5,256 bases of DNA, from positions 1-5,256 of the forward strand of contig JASHQP010000208.1 in NCBI GenBank assembly GCA_030039095.1, given 5' to 3'. The translations under genes and the position numbers were made by a program. The notes under the pieces are model-generated. The model saw nothing but the letters and a program-made list of their open reading frames with translations. It had not been told where the DNA came from and ran no database searches. This DNA comes from Streptosporangiaceae bacterium (GTDB lineage Bacteria; Actinomycetota; Actinomycetes; Streptosporangiales; Streptosporangiaceae). Each line of letters opens with the position of its first letter. The stretch's first letter is position 1. Shown here one piece after another: positions 1 through 4,889 of this stretch.

Positions 1-329
1 CAGTCCGCGTCGCTGACGACGGCCGCCGGCCGCATCAGCTCGAGCAGCGCCGTCACCTCGGGCGCGGCCAGCCGCCGGTTCATCGCGGCGGGCAGCGCGC
101 CGGCCCGGGCCAGCCCGAACATCGCGGTCACCCAGCCGACCTGGTTGCGAGCGATGATCGGCACCACGTCGCCCGGCCTGATTCCGGCGGCGGCATACCC
201 CGCGGCGGCGCGTTCCATGGCTGACACCAGGTCGGCGTAGGTCAGCTCGCCGCCGCGGTCATCGGTGAGTGCCACCGCGTCCGGGGTGACCGCCGCCCGC
301 CACTCCAGGACGTGCACCCAGGACAGCAC
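1..329 (-). CDS. Acyl-CoA synthetase (AMP-binding), N-terminal part, cut by window edge
   Basis: This minus-strand frame is open from a GTG at 329-327 to base 1, giving 109 codons of an adenylate-forming (ANL superfamily) enzyme. Such enzymes activate a carboxylic acid with ATP and join it to CoA in the cytoplasm. The N-terminus (SWVHVLEWRA, then ALTDDRG, ELTYADL, RPGDVVPIIARN and RAGALPAAMNRRL) has the usual order of the AMP-binding N-terminal subdomain. The P-loop and later motifs lie outside the window. It aligns without gaps to the first 109 residues of the complete ligase at 3183-4889, about 53 identities by hand count, so the two are paralogs. That alignment also fixes the GTG start, because both proteins begin at the same point before S-W-[VI]-H-V-L-E-W. 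The start lies 4 nt after the VOC stop and has no clear Shine-Dalgarno sequence, which suggests translational coupling. The substrate is unknown. Confidence 0.9.
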   Translation of the reverse strand, partial: MLSWVHVLEWRAAVTPDAVALTDDRGGELTYADLVSAMERAAAGYAAAGIRPGDVVPIIARNQVGWVTAMFGLARAGALPAAMNRRLAAPEVTALLELMRPAAVVSDAD

Positions 330-333
330 GTGC

Positions 334-900
334 TCAGGCGTGCACGCCGGTGCGGTCGGCGGCGGTCTTCGGCTGGTGCCTGACGTCGCCCGGCTGGCCC
401 ATGACCCGCCGCCAGCACGCGAACTCCAGCAGGATCCCGTCCGGGTCCTGGAAGTAGAACGAGCGGACGAACACGCCGTCGTGCAGTTCCTTGGCCACGC
501 CGAACTCGCTGTCGTCGTGGTCCAGGATCGGGCTGCACCGCACGCCCTTGGCCTTGAGCTTGGCCCGGTACTCCAGGAAGCGCTCCTCCGGCACGTTGAA
601 CGCCACATGGTTCATCGAGCCGACGGCGCTGGTCCACTCGCCGATGCCGGGCACGGTCACCGGCGCGGACACGCCCGGAACCGGATCGGGCGCGTCGGGG
701 AACCAGAAGAACGCCAGCGCGTTTCCGCCCCCCATGTCGAAGAAGAAGTGCTGGCCGGCGTTGCCCGGCAGGTTGAGCGTCTTGATCAGCCGCATGCCGA
801 GCACCTGGGTGTAGAACTCGACGGTCCGCTTCATGTCCGAGCAGACCAGGGCCAGGTGGTTGACCCCGCCAAGGTCGAACTCCTCGTTCCGCCACTCCAT
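334..900 (-). CDS. VOC-family (glyoxalase / extradiol dioxygenase fold) protein
   Basis: This is a 188-residue cytoplasmic protein with two beta-alpha-beta-beta-beta modules, the normal size for a two-module VOC protein. Module 1 starts at GGVNHLALVCSDM (residues 11-23) and continues through FYTQVLGMRL. Module 2 starts at SMNHVAFNVPEERF (95-108) and ends at FYFQDPDGILLEF (148-160). Family metal ligands can be proposed as His15, His98 and Glu159. The module 1 position that often carries the fourth, acidic ligand lies in NALAFFWF (60-67), where no acid is present. Family members include extradiol dioxygenases, glyoxalases, epimerases and resistance proteins, so the reaction cannot be named. The start is the ATG at 900 because AGGAGG precedes it; the frame extends about 18 codons further upstream but without family similarity. 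It is the first gene of a leftward unit with the acyl-CoA ligase, which favours a catabolic role over antibiotic resistance (inference). Confidence 0.9.
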   Translation of the reverse strand: MEWRNEEFDLGGVNHLALVCSDMKRTVEFYTQVLGMRLIKTLNLPGNAGQHFFFDMGGGNALAFFWFPDAPDPVPGVSAPVTVPGIGEWTSAVGSMNHVAFNVPEERFLEYRAKLKAKGVRCSPILDHDDSEFGVAKELHDGVFVRSFYFQDPDGILLEFACWRRVMGQPGDVRHQPKTAADRTGVHA

Positions 901-904
901 AGCG

Positions 905-910
905 CCTCCT
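905..910 (-). promoter_or_regulatory. Ribosome binding site of the VOC gene
   Basis: The minus strand reads AGGAGG followed by CGCT and then the ATG at 900. The match to the anti-Shine-Dalgarno sequence is perfect. The 4-nt spacer is short but workable, and this site decides the start in favour of 900 over the longer open frame. Confidence 0.75.
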
Positions 911-930
911 CTGGTCTGGCGGTCCCTCAG

Positions 931-957
931 AACTAAACCTAAACTCAGTTTCACTTA
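931..957. promoter_or_regulatory. AT-rich island with palindrome in the divergent gap; candidate promoter/operator
   Basis: In a window that is otherwise strongly GC-rich, these 27 bases are only about 30% GC (8 of 27). They hold two tandem copies of CTAAAC (933-938 and 939-944) and a perfect odd palindrome AAACTCAGTTT (941-951, five-base arms around one C). The position, 31-57 nt upstream of the VOC start and about 143-169 nt upstream of the hydrolase start, suits a promoter or operator for the leftward unit or for both. No convincing -35/-10 pair could be assigned on either strand. The palindrome resembles sites bound by TetR- or GntR-type regulators only in general form. The rest of the 901-1099 gap holds the VOC ribosome binding site and the 17-bp repeats listed separately; no gene was seen in it. 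Confidence 0.4.
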
Positions 958-1033
958 TGCGCCAGGGTGCGCGTATCTGGGGCCGCGGCCTGACCGGCGG
1001 CGCGCCGCTCGGGCCCGGCGACATGGCGGGGGC

Positions 1034-1094
1034 GGTGGCACGGCGGGAGCGGTGGCACGGCGGGAGCAGCGGGGTGGCACGAGCGGACGGGAGC
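1034..1094 (+). repeat. 17-bp tandem repeat in the leader of the hydrolase gene
   Basis: GGTGGCACGGCGGGAGC occurs twice head to tail without mismatch (1034-1050 and 1051-1067). A third, diverged copy follows at 1073-1094: it begins GGTGGCAC and ends GGGAGC with five extra bases between. Every copy ends in the GGGAG core, and the last GGGAG (1089-1093) is the likely ribosome binding site of the hydrolase GTG at 1100. The repeats probably arose by slippage in GC-rich DNA, and may alter leader RNA structure or ribosome loading. Confidence 0.8.
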
Positions 1095-1099
1095 GGCCG

Positions 1100-2212
1100 G
1101 TGAGCGGGATCGTGCGGGAGTTCGTGGGGCTGCCGTCGCCGGTGGTCGGCCGTGCGGGCGCGGGCGGGCATCCGTGCCAGGGCATCTACCACCGGCCCGA
1201 CGGCACGCGGCCGGCCACCGCGTTCATCGCCACCCACTACAACGTGGACTTCTCCGAGCACTACCTGGCCAGCTTCATGGCCGAGCGCGGCTTCGGCTTC
1301 CTGGGCTGGAACACCCGCTTCCGCGGCAACGAGGCGCACTTCCTGCTCGACCACGCGCTCGCCGAGATCGGCGTGGGTGTGCGCTGGCTGCGTGGGCAGG
1401 CCGGCGTCGAGCGGGTGGTGCTGCTGGGCAACTCGGGCGGCGGCTCGCTGATGGCGGCCTACCAGTCCCAGGCGGTCGAGCCGAACGTCCGGCCGGTCGC
1501 CGGGATGCGCCCGCTGCCCGCGATCGAGGACCTGCCGGCCGGCGACGTGTTCATCGCGCTCGCCGCGCATTCCGGCCGGCCCGAGGTGTTCACGAACTGG
1601 CTCGACCCCTCGGTAACCGACGAGAGCGACCCGGTGGCCGCCGATCCCGCGCTCGACCCGTTCAATCCGGACAACGGGCCGCCCTACGGCGAGGAGTTCC
1701 AGCACCGCTACCGCGCGGCGCAGCGAGCCCGCAACGACCGCATCACCGACTGGGCGCTGGCCCAGATCGACGCGCTGAGCGCGACGCGCGCCCGGGACCG
1801 GCTGTTCCCCGTGTTCCGCAGCTGGGCCGACCTGCGGATGATCGACCCGTCGATCGAGCCGTCCGACCGCCGGCCGAACTGGTGCTACCTCGGCGACCCG
1901 CTGCGGGCCAACTACGGGGTGTTCGGCGTGGGCACGGTCAGCACGCTGCGCAGCTGGCTGTCGATGTGGAGCCTGCGCACGTCGCAGTGCATCGCCGCGC
2001 CGCACCTGGCCCGGATCACCGTGCCCGCGCTGGTCGTGCACGCGACCGCGGACGCGTGCGTGTACGAAAGCGACGCCCGCGCGCTCTACGACGCGCTCGC
2101 CGCTCCCGACAAGACGCTCGAATTCCTCGAGGCCGACCACTACCTGCAGGAGCCCGAGGGCTCGCGGGAACGGGCCGCCGACCTGGTTGCGGCCTGGGTG
2201 GCGAGCCGCTGA
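1100..2212 (+). CDS. Alpha/beta hydrolase with large cap region
   Basis: This is a 370-residue alpha/beta-hydrolase-fold enzyme. An N-terminal strand pair (FVGLPSPVVGRAG, then GIYHRP) leads to ATAFIATHYNVDFSEHYLA (residues 39-57) at the usual oxyanion-loop region. The nucleophile elbow is LLGNSGGGS with Ser112. The acid is probably Asp318 in VVHATADACVY and the base His347 in EADHYLQEP, giving a full Ser-Asp-His triad in the right order. About 205 residues separate nucleophile and acid, much more than the core fold needs, so there is a sizeable cap (roughly residues 160-295). The cap probably sets substrate choice. The GTG at 1100 is chosen because GGGAG lies 6 nt upstream and family-like sequence begins just after it; an in-frame GTG at 1112 is the alternative. 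It sits 87 nt upstream of the IclR regulator on the same strand. Ester, thioester or C-C bond hydrolysis are all possible. No signal peptide was seen. Confidence 0.88.
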   Translation: MSGIVREFVGLPSPVVGRAGAGGHPCQGIYHRPDGTRPATAFIATHYNVDFSEHYLASFMAERGFGFLGWNTRFRGNEAHFLLDHALAEIGVGVRWLRGQAGVERVVLLGNSGGGSLMAAYQSQAVEPNVRPVAGMRPLPAIEDLPAGDVFIALAAHSGRPEVFTNWLDPSVTDESDPVAADPALDPFNPDNGPPYGEEFQHRYRAAQRARNDRITDWALAQIDALSATRARDRLFPVFRSWADLRMIDPSIEPSDRRPNWCYLGDPLRANYGVFGVGTVSTLRSWLSMWSLRTSQCIAAPHLARITVPALVVHATADACVYESDARALYDALAAPDKTLEFLEADHYLQEPEGSRERAADLVAAWVASR

Positions 2213-2218
2213 CATTAG

Positions 2219-2237
2219 CCTTCTGCTGTGCAGAAGG
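2219..2237. promoter_or_regulatory. Perfect inverted repeat between hydrolase and IclR gene; candidate operator or weak terminator
   Basis: CCTTCTGC, TGT, GCAGAAGG forms perfect 8-bp arms around a 3-base centre. It begins 6 nt after the hydrolase stop and ends 62 nt before the preferred IclR start at 2300. No T-run follows, so a standard intrinsic terminator is unlikely. The position and symmetry suit an operator, and IclR proteins often bind palindromes near their own gene (known of the family). That this protein binds here is inference. Confidence 0.45.
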
Positions 2238-2329
2238 ATCACGGGGACGGGATGGGGCCGCGGCAGAAGCATCACGGAGACGGGATGGGACGGCGGCAGA
2301 TGCATGACGAGGAGACCGCGGGGCGGCGG
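2231..2329 (+). repeat. Three 33-bp tandem repeats over the start of the IclR gene
   Basis: Units are 2231-2263, 2264-2296 and 2297-2329. Units 1 and 2 match at 29 of 33 positions, and unit 3 matches unit 2 at 22 of 33 by hand count. The period is a multiple of three, so the IclR reading frame stays open through all copies and would encode an 11-residue repeat (for example QKHHGDGMGRR). Unit 3 forms the actual N-terminus of the regulator. Units 1 and 2 each contain a purine-rich stretch followed by an in-frame ATG (2252 and 2285), so the duplication multiplied potential translation starts. Confidence 0.8.
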
Positions 2330-3100
2330 CCCGCTTACCCGATCACGTCGGTCGACAACGCGCTGCGGCTGCTGATGCTGTTCCGCAGCCAGCCGCGGGT
2401 CCGGCTGTCGGAGGCCAGCGAGCACCTCGGGGTCGCGCTGTCCACCGCGCACCGGCTGATGGCGATGCTGGCGTACCACGGGCTCGTCCTGCAGGACCCG
2501 GACACCCGCGCCTACGTCGCAGGGCCGGCGCTGGTCGAGATCGGCCTGGCCGCGGTGCGGCATCTCGACATACGCGTGCACGCACGGCCCGCGCTCGAGC
2601 GCCTCACCGCCGACCTCGGCGAGACCGTGCACCTGGCGGTGCTCGAGGGCGGCAGCGTCCGGTATCTCGACGCGGTGGAGAGCCCGCACGCGTTGCGGGT
2701 GGCCGCCCGGACCGGCTCGGCGCTGGCGGCCCACTGCACGGCGTCGGGCAAGGCCCTGCTCGCCGCGCTGCCGGACGGCGAGGTCGCCGCGCTGTTCCCC
2801 GACGACGCCAGTCTGGCTGCGCTGACCGCAAAGTCGATCACGAAACGTTCCGGCCTGGAGAAAGAGTTGCGTGCCGTGCGGGACAGGGGCTTCGCCCTCA
2901 ACCGCGAGGAGAGCGAGGAGGGCGTCGTGTCGGTTGGGGTGGCGGTGCCGGGCCCGCGCAACGCGCCGGTCGCGGCGCTGGTGGTCTCGGCGCCGGTGTC
3001 ACGGATGACCGACGAGAACGCGCGCGCGATCGGGGCGCGGCTGCGCGACGAGGCGGGCCGGCTGGCGGCCCTGCTGCGCGCCCCTGATACCTGCCGGTAG
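2300..3100 (+). CDS. IclR-family transcriptional regulator
   Basis: This 266-residue protein has the two IclR domains. The N-terminal winged helix-turn-helix begins at ITSVDNALRLLMLF (residues 15-28); its HTH runs from VRLSEASEHLGVALSTAHRL to MAMLAYHGLV (34-63), and a wing follows. The C-terminal GAF-like effector domain shows GETVHLAVLEGGSVRYLDAV, then the family signature around HCTASGKALLAALP, and near the end EESEEGVVSVGVAVPGPRN followed by PVAALVVSAP. IclR proteins act as repressors or activators of catabolic operons and respond to pathway acids or CoA esters. The ATG at 2300 gives a normal-length N-terminus with GGGA 9 nt upstream. In-frame starts at 2285, 2252 and GTG 2228 lie in tandem repeats and would add up to 24 residues of low-complexity His/Gly/Asp sequence. 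It lies between hydrolase and ligase genes, so it probably controls this locus. The effector is unknown. Confidence 0.93.
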   Translation: MHDEETAGRRPAYPITSVDNALRLLMLFRSQPRVRLSEASEHLGVALSTAHRLMAMLAYHGLVLQDPDTRAYVAGPALVEIGLAAVRHLDIRVHARPALERLTADLGETVHLAVLEGGSVRYLDAVESPHALRVAARTGSALAAHCTASGKALLAALPDGEVAALFPDDASLAALTAKSITKRSGLEKELRAVRDRGFALNREESEEGVVSVGVAVPGPRNAPVAALVVSAPVSRMTDENARAIGARLRDEAGRLAALLRAPDTCR

Positions 3101-3129
3101 GCAAACTTCCTCGCCGGGCCTCTGTCCTC

Positions 3130-3144
3130 CAGAAGTGCTTTCTG
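3130..3144. promoter_or_regulatory. Short inverted repeat upstream of the ligase; tentative operator
   Basis: CAGAA, GTGCT, TTCTG gives perfect 5-bp arms in the 82-nt gap between the IclR stop and the ligase start. The arms are the same words (CAGAA and TTCTG) as in the 2219-2237 palindrome, but in the opposite order. This could be a second, differently arranged regulator site or chance. A TTGACG at 3151 has no fitting -10 hexamer downstream, so no promoter is called. Confidence 0.2.
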
Positions 3145-3167
3145 CAACTATTGACGACCTGCGGACG

Positions 3168-3174
3168 AAAGGGA
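3168..3174 (+). promoter_or_regulatory. Ribosome binding site of the full-length acyl-CoA synthetase
   Basis: AAAGGGA lies 8 nt upstream of the ATG at 3183. It supports that start over an in-frame GTG at 3135, which would add 16 residues absent from the paralog at 1-329. Confidence 0.6.
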
Positions 3175-3182
3175 CGCAGCCG

Positions 3183-4889
3183 ATGCAGAGCTGGATTCAC
3201 GTCCTCGAGTGGCGCGCCACCGTGCGGCCCGAGGGAAGCGCGCTGGTCGACGACCGTGGCGCGCAATTCAGCTACGCGCAGCTGCGCGCCGAGTTCGAGC
3301 GCCGGGCCGGCGGCTGGGCCGCGCTCGGCGTCGGCGATGGCGACACTGTCGCGATCGTCGCGAAGAACAGCGCGGACTTCCTGGTGCACGCGTTCGCGCT
3401 GATGCGGGCCGGCGTTACGCCCGCGTTCGTGAACTGGCGGCTGTCCCCGCGCGAACTGGCCGATGTGCTGGAGCTGACCGGGCCGGCGGCGGTCGCCGCC
3501 GACGCGGAGTTCACCGAGCTGGTCGACGCGGTGCCCGGCCGTCCGCGGCTGCGGGTGGCCATCGGAGGGGGCGGGCCGGTGCCCCCTGGGTGGCTGGACG
3601 GCGGGGCCCTCACGGGGGCGGTCCCGCCGCGGCCCGCGCTGCTCGGCGACACGGTCCTGGCGCTGGTGCACACCAGCGGCACCACGGGCAAGGCCAAGGC
3701 GATCCCGTTGCGGCACGGCGCGCTGATGATGAGCGTCGCCGACTTCGCACTCGAGATCGGCGATCAGGTCGCCGGCTCACATCACCTGCAGATCCTGCCC
3801 CTGTTCCACCTGGGCGGCTTCGGCCAGTGCCTGCAGGCGCTGCTGACCGCGGGCACCGTCTACATTCACACCGCGTTCGACCCCGCCGCGGTCATCGACG
3901 CGATCGAGCGGGACCGGATCGAGTTCTTCACCGCCGGGCCGTCGCTGATCGACATGCTGGTGGCGGAGATCCACCGCCGCGGTGGTGCCGATCTCGGCAG
4001 CCTTCGCGAGATCGCGTACGGCACGGCGCCGATCACCCCGTCGTCGCTGGCGGCCGCGCTCGACGCGTTCGGCTGCCGGTTCCGGCAGATCTACGGCAAC
4101 ACCGAGAGCCAGAGCATGATCAGCCTGCTCGCGCCCGAAGATCACCAGCCCGGCCACCCTCGGCTGGCCAGCGCGGGCCGGATCTCGTTCGGCTGGGAGG
4201 TGCGGATCGTCGATCCGGACGGCCGCGACCTGCCCGTGGAGAGCGCTGGCGAGCTGCTGATCCGCGGCGAGTGCCTCTTCTCCGGCTACTGGCGCGACCC
4301 GGAGGCCACCGCGGCCGCGTTCACGGAGGGCGGCTGGTACCGGACCGGGGACATCGGCCGACGGACCGCGGACGGCTACCTCTACATCATGGACCGGGCC
4401 AAGGACATGATCATCAGCGGCGGAGAGAACATCTACCCGGCGGAGGTCGAGGCGGTGCTCGCCGGTCACCCGGCCGTGGCCGAGGTCGCGGTCGTGGGAC
4501 GGCCGGACCCGGTGTGGGGCGAGGCGGTGCACGCCGTGGTCATCCCCGTGCCCGGCACCGGCACCGGCGGCGGCACCGGTGGCGGCACCGGTGGCGGCGG
4601 GGCCTCGGCCGAGGAGATCATTGCCTGGTCGCGGGAGCGGCTGGCCCACTTCAAGTGCCCCAAGAGCGTGGAGTTCGCCGGATCGCTGCCGCGCACGACC
4701 ACCGGCAAGGTGCTCAAGCGCGAGCTCCGCGCGCAGCTAGCCGCCTCGCAGGGCGGCGGGCCTGCCGCCGCAGAGAGCGATCGTGCTACCGCGGCCGGGG
4801 AGCCCGCGGCCGCAGCCGGCAAAACTGTCACCGCATCCGATGAATGTACCGAAAGACGGGTCACAGGCCGTCGGGAGGTACATCCATGA
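3183..4889 (+). CDS. Acyl-CoA synthetase / AMP-dependent CoA ligase
   Basis: This is a complete 568-residue ANL-superfamily enzyme that should convert a carboxylic acid, ATP and CoA to acyl-CoA, AMP and PPi. Motifs appear in order: P-loop TSGTTGKAKA (residues 164-173), YGNTES (304-309, usually YGxTE), GWYRTGDIG (384-392) with ribose-binding Asp390, the hinge DRAKDMIISGGENIYP (404-419), and the C-terminal catalytic lysine Lys509 in PRTTTGKVLKREL. All expected active-site residues are present. Two parts are unusual: a Gly/Thr repeat at 458-473 inside the C-terminal domain, and an Ala/Gly/Glu-rich tail of about 50 residues after the normal end near residue 517. The start matches the paralog at 1-329 and has a ribosome binding site. 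It follows the IclR gene by 82 nt, and its stop overlaps the next start by 4 nt (ATGA), so it is co-translated with the LLM oxidoreductase. The substrate (fatty, aromatic or terpenoid acid) cannot be told; FadD-like or benzoate-CoA-ligase-like names would be guesses. Confidence 0.95.
   Translation: MQSWIHVLEWRATVRPEGSALVDDRGAQFSYAQLRAEFERRAGGWAALGVGDGDTVAIVAKNSADFLVHAFALMRAGVTPAFVNWRLSPRELADVLELTGPAAVAADAEFTELVDAVPGRPRLRVAIGGGGPVPPGWLDGGALTGAVPPRPALLGDTVLALVHTSGTTGKAKAIPLRHGALMMSVADFALEIGDQVAGSHHLQILPLFHLGGFGQCLQALLTAGTVYIHTAFDPAAVIDAIERDRIEFFTAGPSLIDMLVAEIHRRGGADLGSLREIAYGTAPITPSSLAAALDAFGCRFRQIYGNTESQSMISLLAPEDHQPGHPRLASAGRISFGWEVRIVDPDGRDLPVESAGELLIRGECLFSGYWRDPEATAAAFTEGGWYRTGDIGRRTADGYLYIMDRAKDMIISGGENIYPAEVEAVLAGHPAVAEVAVVGRPDPVWGEAVHAVVIPVPGTGTGGGTGGGTGGGGASAEEIIAWSRERLAHFKCPKSVEFAGSLPRTTTGKVLKRELRAQLAASQGGGPAAAESDRATAAGEPAAAAGKTVTASDECTERRVTGRREVHP
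4554..4598 (+). repeat. In-frame Gly/Thr codon repeat within the ligase
   Basis: Short repeats of GGC and ACC/GGT codons, including two perfect 12-bp copies of GGCGGCACCGGT (4569-4580 and 4581-4592), encode alternating Gly and Thr (residues 458-472). It falls in the loop of the C-terminal domain where relatives usually have a few residues before the EE-helix (here AEEIIAWSRERL). The unit length is a multiple of three, so copy-number change would not break the frame. Confidence 0.85.
4873..4878 (+). promoter_or_regulatory. Ribosome binding site of the LLM oxidoreductase, inside the ligase gene
   Basis: GGGAGG stands 7 nt before the ATG at 4886, within the last codons of the ligase. Combined with the ATGA stop/start overlap, it shows both independent initiation and coupling are possible, and decides the start. 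Confidence 0.8.

Noticed and set aside
1034..1094. CRISPR-like or mobile-element repeat
   Set aside because: Copies are head to tail without spacers, only 17 bp, and have no terminal inverted repeats or transposase nearby.
833..1099. N-terminal extension of the hydrolase to an upstream ATG at 833
   Set aside because: It would overlap the start of the divergent VOC gene and translate the AT-rich island and the 17-bp repeats; the GTG at 1100 has a good ribosome binding site and a normal N-terminus.
2219..2240. Intrinsic terminator after the hydrolase
   Set aside because: The hairpin is perfect but followed by GATCACGG with no T-run, so an operator or structural role is preferred.
1174..2307. 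A 377-codon plus-strand frame overlapping the hydrolase
   Set aside because: It is a +1 shadow of the hydrolase, very rich in Arg, Ala and Gly, with no fold motifs; the hydrolase frame has a complete catalytic triad.
242..2734. An 830-codon open frame on the minus strand
   Set aside because: It crosses the VOC gene, the divergent gap, the hydrolase and half the IclR gene, has Arg/Pro/Ala/Gly/His-rich composition with no domain, and is explained by scarce stop codons in GC-rich DNA opposite real genes.
3090..3101. CCTGCCGGTAGG near-palindrome over the IclR stop codon
   Set aside because: It is imperfect, short, made of common GC-rich words and not followed by a T-run.
3151..3156. TTGACG as a -35 box for the ligase
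   Set aside because: About 17 nt downstream there is only GC-rich sequence with no -10 hexamer, and the ribosome binding site would fall within the promoter.
3777..4649. A 290-codon minus-strand open frame opposite the ligase
   Set aside because: It is antisense to a gene with every expected motif, and its translation is Arg/Gly/Ala/Val-rich without recognisable family features.
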